Below, piece by piece: positions 57,717 to 64,000 of a stretch of 64,000 bases of DNA (positions are counted from its first letter, which is position 1; every line of letters begins with the position of its first letter). The stretch is taken from NCBI GenBank assembly GCA_024734555.1, contig JANPWX010000548.1:553842-617841 (forward strand), in the 5' to 3' direction. Source of the stretch: Trochalopteron elliotii (lineage: Eukaryota > Chordata > Aves > Passeriformes > Leiothrichidae). The position numbers and the translations under genes were made by a program. The notes below the pieces were generated by a model. That model saw only the letters and a program-made list of their open reading frames with translations. It ran no database searches and was not told the origin of the DNA.

Positions 57717-57990
57717 AAGACTGTTAGGGCTGGAAGAGACCTTCTAACTTGCTAAGACTCACTCCTGCCATCACAAATTTACATTCCATGTAAAATGGCA
57801 CATAAATTGATCAAACTCTCTCCTTAAACTAATTAAGTCTGTTGCATCTGCTGCAAGGCCACACTCCCCTGATGCCTGAAAGCTCTGTCAGTTCCCAGGC
57901 TCTGGTCCTTTTACAGCTGGTTTATACTCAGTTTCTCTGTTTACCTTCTAACAATTCCATTGACTGACTCCTTGACCTCATATTATTTAT
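57717..57990 (-). mobile_element. Ancient CR1/L3-like LINE 3' fragment
   Basis: The plus strand shows a diverged reverse-complement CR1/L3 pattern: gttagggctggaagagacct, an actcctgccatcac segment, gatcaaactctctccttaaa followed by ctaattaagt, then cccctgatgcctgaaag and tggtttatactc. This matches the layout of old sauropsid CR1-group tails. It is well diverged, so the edges are approximate. Confidence 0.5.
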
Positions 57991-60900
57991 TGTTTCATTG
58001 TGCTCCTTCATGCTCCAACACTAACAAAGGAAGTGCAAACACAGGAGAACACATCAAGGAGCAATAGGAAGGATCATACAGCTTTAATCAATTATGAAAG
58101 GGTGGGGCAAAAGGTAGAGAATAGCCCAGAGCTGAATATTGCAGCTTTCCACATAATAAATAAATAAAGAGGGGCTAGAAAATTTGACCTATGAGTTAGA
58201 AATGAAATAAGATTCTTCCTGCAAATGGAACAGCATTAATAATATCATACAATGGCCACTTCTGTGTCAGAGCTGTATTAATTGGGCTAAACAAACACAG
58301 CTGGGGAACCAGCTTTGGGGAAGAAGGAAGACTTGAGAAAAAGAAATTAAATTGTTGGAAAGAGCCAAGTAAGCAAATTTGCTGTTGTTGGAATAACATG
58401 GCAGAACTCAGAGCAATCCCTGTGAATGAGAGGTGGGAAGTTACACTTCCTGTGCTCTGCAGAGGGAAAATGAACATGAAGAGGTCATGTCTTGCCTCCA
58501 AGCAAGCAAGAGCTTTTAGGGTTGTCTGATTCATGAGAGAAGGACCAAGGTTCAGGAGCTGGGTGAAGCCCAGCTTGGACCCAGCAGAAACAACCAGGAC
58601 TAGGTAAGAGATCATTTCCCTGCAGCAAACAAGGCTTCCCCTTTTGAGTGGTTTACTCTTGCAAAGAAAGCCATTCTCTATTCATGCCTCTCCAATTAAT
58701 AGCATCCCCCTCCCCAAAATGACCAGAATGGACAGTACACAGGAACAGTTAAAGAGAGAGCTCTTAAAATGGAGCAGCTTCATTCCAGTGAAACTCCCAA
58801 GTTTACCTTGCTTGGCTTTAAAGACATTCATTTGCAACACCTCATCTTTTAATAACCAAGATTCAAAGTTTCCAAAGACTTTTATGAAAAATCTCCTACA
58901 ATGTGTCACGTAATGGTATCATGTAATGGCCTTTCAGAGAACATCTTGAACCCAGGCAATGGAAAACATCTTCACAGGCAAGGAGCAAAGAGGTGGCTTA
59001 ACAAAGAATCATTATAGGAACAATTAGGCTTTCAGGTGGTAACATCAAGGAGTTTATTTATTTGTTGCAGGGCTGGAAAATAGACCAGAAAGTGTTATAA
59101 AATGTTCCAGCTCATCTGAGGGTGAGTACAAAAGCTTCATGTGCAGTTATATCACCTTTCTAAGCTGAAAGCACATAAAAGCCTTGTGATGAATTCTGTG
59201 AGTACAAACCTGCAAGAACCTGGGGTCTGTGACCACAGTGCCTTTAAGAAGCTAGAGAGATGTGACTTGGTTTAGAGAAGATCCTGAGAACAAGTCAAAC
59301 CTTTTTCCTTTCTCTGTTTAAAAATGTCTGAGCATTTTTGAAGTTGCACTGAAAAACTCAAAGATTGTTCTTTTTTTTTTCTTAATTTAAACGGCAAAAG
59401 CCTAGGGTTTAGTAGCTGCAAAACACATTTCCATATTTCTTCTCAAATAAAAACTGAAGCAATATGAAAAAATTTGTATTATTGGTGCAATTTCCATTTT
59501 TGTCCGAGCTTTTGCCACTGAAAATTCTGGCAAAGAAGTTTTGTTGCTGCTGGCACTACTGCTTCTTTGTAGAATTCAGGTGAATCACTACAGACAAGCA
59601 CAAGCAACTCTCTTTATTGCACTATAAAGTAGTTTCTTGTTTTGTTTGAAGGTGATGCTGGTTTGCTCCAACACAAGAGGTTCAGGATGAAGTGAGCAGG
59701 GGATCTGACCTTACTCATTCCCAGCAGTAGGAGCTGACATGTTTTTTTCTGGTAAAAACATTCCAGGCCTTTCATTTTCACATTTTCTGAACAACATATT
59801 GTGTTCTATGTCAAAGAAATGCTTGGGCCAACGCAATCCTTTTTAGCTTTTATATTTTACACTTCTGTGGGAAGATGAAAAAAGTTGGGGGGATCAACCC
59901 ACAAGCATTTTCCTCACAAATTCCTAGTTCACTCAGCAAACCAAAAAATCAATTCTCCATCCAGTTCTAGTGCTCAGGGTCACTAAAAGTGAAACACATT
60001 CTTTTTCAGTAAGTCATTCCTAATAAAAGTCACAAAACTCAGTGGGCAAATGCCTTTTGTGTAGATCCAGAGATACAAACTGAAATTAAACCAGTGTCCA
60101 GCATTTCTTTCTCCCTATAAAAGGCAAATATTGAAGGGGAATCGTTTTCTAGAAGTTAGTGGATGTGTGGGGTAAATTATTCAATTGGTGCCGTGATGAT
60201 TTTGTTATTTGTTCAGCATAAGTAGCATTTTACTATAGCAATTTCTTTACAAAGAAAGGTACTGGATGAATTTCAATAAAATATTTTCCTAATCATCACT
60301 ATTATGACGTTGTTTAACAAATGATAGCAGGTGAATTGTTCTGCTTCCAATGTCCAATTTTCTGTAAATCCTCTCTTCACAGAAGGAGCCCTTATATTCA
60401 TGTAGAGAGAGGGGGAGGCAGCAGAGTGAGCAGATTCCTTGCTGATCTAACATTTTCTTCTCTGTAGCTACCCAATTCCCAGTATGTCTCTGCAATATAA
60501 AATTCTAAGCATTCACACAGCACCTATCAGCATGGTAGGAAGGGGACAGTTTGATTTTCACCACAGGAACCCTCTTGCATTCATCACAGCACAATTTAAC
60601 AGTGATACTAAAAACAAAGCAAAGCTTTTCACCACATAGGAAAAGAGAACTCACTCCTCTCCTGCTTCAGCCCACACCCTTTGTTCCACCAAACAAGGTG
60701 ACTGAGTTCCTGTCACCTCTCCAAAACCCAGGGTTCTTTTTGTTTGCAAGGGTTTGGAAACTATTTCCACTGTTTTCTCACAGTTAATCACTGAAGAAGA
60801 TCTCTTCCAGCACTAACCCAGAAATCCTGAGCACCTCCTGCCCCCCATCACACCACATCCCTTGTGGCTGCACAGCTCCCAACATAAGCAATGCAACCCC

Positions 60901-63900
60901 TGTTTTGTATCTTTTTCTACCCACAATTTCAGGAGACAAGGCACCTGCACAACAACAGGCTTTTGCAGAGCTGCAGGGGTCCTGTAGGCAGTGTGGCTGC
61001 TGCTGTGCTAAGTGAGGAGATGCTCAGGGATCAGAGATGTGGCATCCACAAGACACAGCCACTACACCTCCCACTGCCAGCTCTAAACCCACCTCTGCCT
61101 CCTTTGCCTGTCTCCTCCTTTGCCCTGGAAGAAGCTCTGGTGGGGTCCAGCTCTTATGTTTGTATTTGGAAGGTTCAATATTGCCAGCATGGCTAGGGAG
61201 TGGTGAGCCAGGTCTTTGAGCAGCACAACCTGGGGTGGCCACACAGATTGTCCACAGCCAGTCTGCAGACCTCTTCCTCCACAGAGTCTGGGGGACAGCA
61301 TCCACACACATTCCCTCCATTTCAGGGTTACATTTATACTTCCAGGAACCATTTTCTCATGCCTCCTAATATTAGGAGTTACAGAGCTGGCATGAGAAGA
61401 TCAGTCCTGGAAGTGTGAGCAGAGATTCACAAGGTGAGAGGGGACCTGGCCAAATTTCTTGCTTTAGTGCAGTCCTCAGCGTGTTCAGCCTGTAGCTCAC
61501 TCACTCTGGGACACCACTGCAACTGTACAAAGACATGACTTTTCCTTACCCACAGGCACACACATACACACTCTGAGGATGAAGCTGAAGTAACTCTGTG
61601 GTATGACTTTGTCACAGCTGTCACCAGTTCAGGGAAAAGAGTTGTGAAACTCCTCTTCCATTTTGAGCTAACCATGGAGCAGCGTGTTAATTTTCTGGGT
61701 CAGCATCCCAGGATTTTCCTTTTCCTGGCATGCTGTTCAGGACTCTCCACTCTTTGACATCATGTACAACTTCTATAGCAAGAGAGTGCTTAATCCTCTC
61801 TGAAGTAGATTCTTTCTTCTTTTATGACTGGAGCCCTGGACAGTCTGTTATGCTTCAACCCCGGTGCTATATTTAACTCAACCATCTTGTTCATTCTTCC
61901 TCTCATCTACAGCTTGGCTAAAAGGAAGAAATTGCAGCCATGAATAAAATACCAGGGAGAAAGTCAAATTGTACAACACACTTCCAGGATCATTCCAGAA
62001 CCTGCAATATTCCTCATTCTGTTTGGGAAGAATTTGCAAACTGCTTAGTGCTTGGAATGGGAATGTGAGAGTTAGGAATTTAGGAAATGGGGCAGAATTT
62101 GAAACAGTGATGAAGCAGTGATTTGAAACATTAAAATTTCTCTGGTCACACAGCGTTGCCTCAGCCTCTTTCCCTAAGCTGAAGGCTTGCTTTTGCAAAT
62201 CAGGTGACAGCAGATGCAATGGCCCACACATAGATTTTACTTCCAGAGTATAAATTTCCCAGAATACTTCCCACCAAACTCTGCCTACTGCTGTACAGCC
62301 CTGCCCAAGCAAAGCTGGTTCAACATGGCATTTGTCACCACTTCCAAAACAAGAAAATTCCATTTGATTACATTTAGATGCCACAGCAGTGTACATAACT
62401 CATCCTTTTCCATTCTAGTTCTGACACCCTTTCCAAGACAAGCACCTTCTCATTTTGTTATATCTGCAGGATGCAGACACGACACAATGAAGAGGAAGAA
62501 TGTCAATTAGGGGTGCCTGGCTCTGACATTGCTCATCCTGCCTCAGTTTGTTTGATGTGGATAGACCCTTCACCATCTCATGCACACAAAAAGAAATTAC
62601 CACAATTCACAGCAACCACAATCCTGAAATGTCTTATGCACAAAAATTAAAAATTTGGGGGTTTTGTTGCAGTACCAATCTTCAACATCTCTGCAGTTTA
62701 TTTAATACTGCTTCATCCATGTTGAGCAGAACCATCTTTTCCTGAGGCATGCAGAGAGTGCATTGGGGGAAACAAGGACAGATTTTCCAGATATCTGTGC
62801 CTAAAATGAACCATCTACCTACACACAAATACTCGTGAATACAAACAATCTGCTCTTCAGAAGGATGGTAAGTTCAGATAATTTTTAATGACCTGGGGGA
62901 AAAAGGTGCCAGTTCTATTTCTATTCAGTTGGTTTTCTACATATGACATTTTTATTTTCTGTTTCACTGGAGTGCAGCGTGAGAGGCTCCAGGTTTAGCC
63001 TTTGAAATGTTGGTACAGCTGCAGGGTGACAGTCACACAGCAGACACCAGTACACACACAACACAAATGTTCAGAGAAGTCTAAATTCACAAAAGCCTAA
63101 TGTGCTGGAGGAGTTCATCAGCTGTCACATTTTAAAACAATTTCAATCTGCTCTATTTCATATGTTTCTCTTGGTCACAGCAAAACCTCATGCAAATCTG
63201 CTGCAGGTTCCCAGCAATAGAAGGGGCTGCCATGCACATTGGCAGCAAAAAATGAATTTCACATTCAGCTTTGAGACTTAAAACCAGCTGGACTTCAAAC
63301 TCACCTACAAAAGCATGACTCACAACTGGAAGACTCTCCATTCCAAATTTGCCAAGCAAGAAGTGCCTCTAGGCTGGATCTAGACCCTTTCTGAATGTCC
63401 CCCAAATCTGGAACTGATGCCAAAGCCACACATGAGACAAAAGCACCAATATTTGTTCAGCAGCCAGTTAAAGGAAAAGCAAACTCATTTCAAACTTCAA
63501 ATTGGTATGAAAAATGTCAGGAAAAAGGGAAAAGATGAGAGAGGAGAAACTGAAGCCTTTAGCCCATGACATCCTGCTCTCAGCAGGGATTTCTATCCCA
63601 GACAGATGCTCCATATCCCCAACCCCTCTTAATGACCCAAGTTCCAACCACAGCAGAAATTATTTCTCTGCACCCTTGGCCATAGAGAGGAGTGGTGGGA
63701 GACAATGCCTCCAGCCTCCAGCCAGGGAACTCTTCCCTATTCCCATTGCCCCTGTGGCAGATCAGGGGGGTGTGGAAAGGGCAGTTGTCTTGCACCAGGC
63801 TTTGCACCAGCCAGGAGGGAGGTTGGAGGAAGGCCAAGCCCCTCATTGTCCTGTGAGGCTGCTCACAAAGGCTTTTTTTTAATTATTGTTTTGTGTCCGT

Positions 63901-64000
63901 TTTGTTCCACCAGACCCACTCTAAATAGGCATTTTGTTTGCCATTAATGAAATCTGCTTCAATTTCAAAAGTTCTGTTTGCAGGCTGTAATCTCAGTCCC
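57991..64000. other. Intergenic sequence to the right edge, nothing recognised
   Basis: About 6 kb of AT-rich DNA with somewhat more GC near 60,800-61,350 and 63,600-63,870. ORFs such as 58196-58615 (-), 61878-62396 (-) and 63514-63882 (+) have no recognisable domain and no convincing splice context. No RNA gene is seen. Confidence 0.6.

Noticed and set aside
40001..64000. NANOS1 or another neighbour gene in the right part
   Set aside because: No CCHC-type Nanos zinc-finger coding sequence, GC-rich single exon or other exon chain was found. Synteny alone does not place a gene here.

Overview
The window looks like a nuclear genome segment from a bird, or possibly another sauropsid. It is mostly AT-rich non-coding DNA with one large multi-exon gene, degraded CR1-type LINE 3' ends, a CpG-island promoter interrupted by an assembly gap of N, and no prokaryotic features. 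Almost every open reading frame longer than 60 codons is chance sequence; the real coding exons are 41-139 bases long and had to be found from splice sites and protein homology.

The gene is CACUL1 (CDK2-associated cullin-domain protein 1, also called CAC1), on the minus strand. It fills roughly 1-40,050. Eight coding exons (2 to 9) can be read with canonical GT-AG junctions and consistent phases: 34001-34127, 29724-29826, 20791-20886, 16313-16415, 5169-5258, 3174-3312, 1017-1060 and 473-513. Together they give 246 complete residues plus a split first codon, through the stop codon. The 3' UTR runs off the left edge. Exon 1, with the start codon and a GC-rich N-terminus, is not visible and most likely lies in the 400-base gap at 39599-39998. 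The CpG-dense promoter flank begins immediately to the right of the gap and carries strong ZNF143/THAP11-type, GC-box and CTCF-type motifs.

From about 40,300 to 64,000 I find no gene. This is intergenic sequence upstream of CACUL1, with two CR1 3' ends close to the promoter, two more CR1-like fragments at about 54.9 and 57.7 kb, short tandem repeats, a perfect 22-base palindrome, a 15-G run and an unrecognised pyrimidine-rich block near 47.6-48.4 kb.

The most unusual structure is a nearly perfect 136-base inverted repeat (arms 1681-1816 and 1963-2098, three mismatches) in CACUL1 intron 7, which would form a long hairpin in the pre-mRNA. I did not find a convincing new multi-gene biological system in this window.
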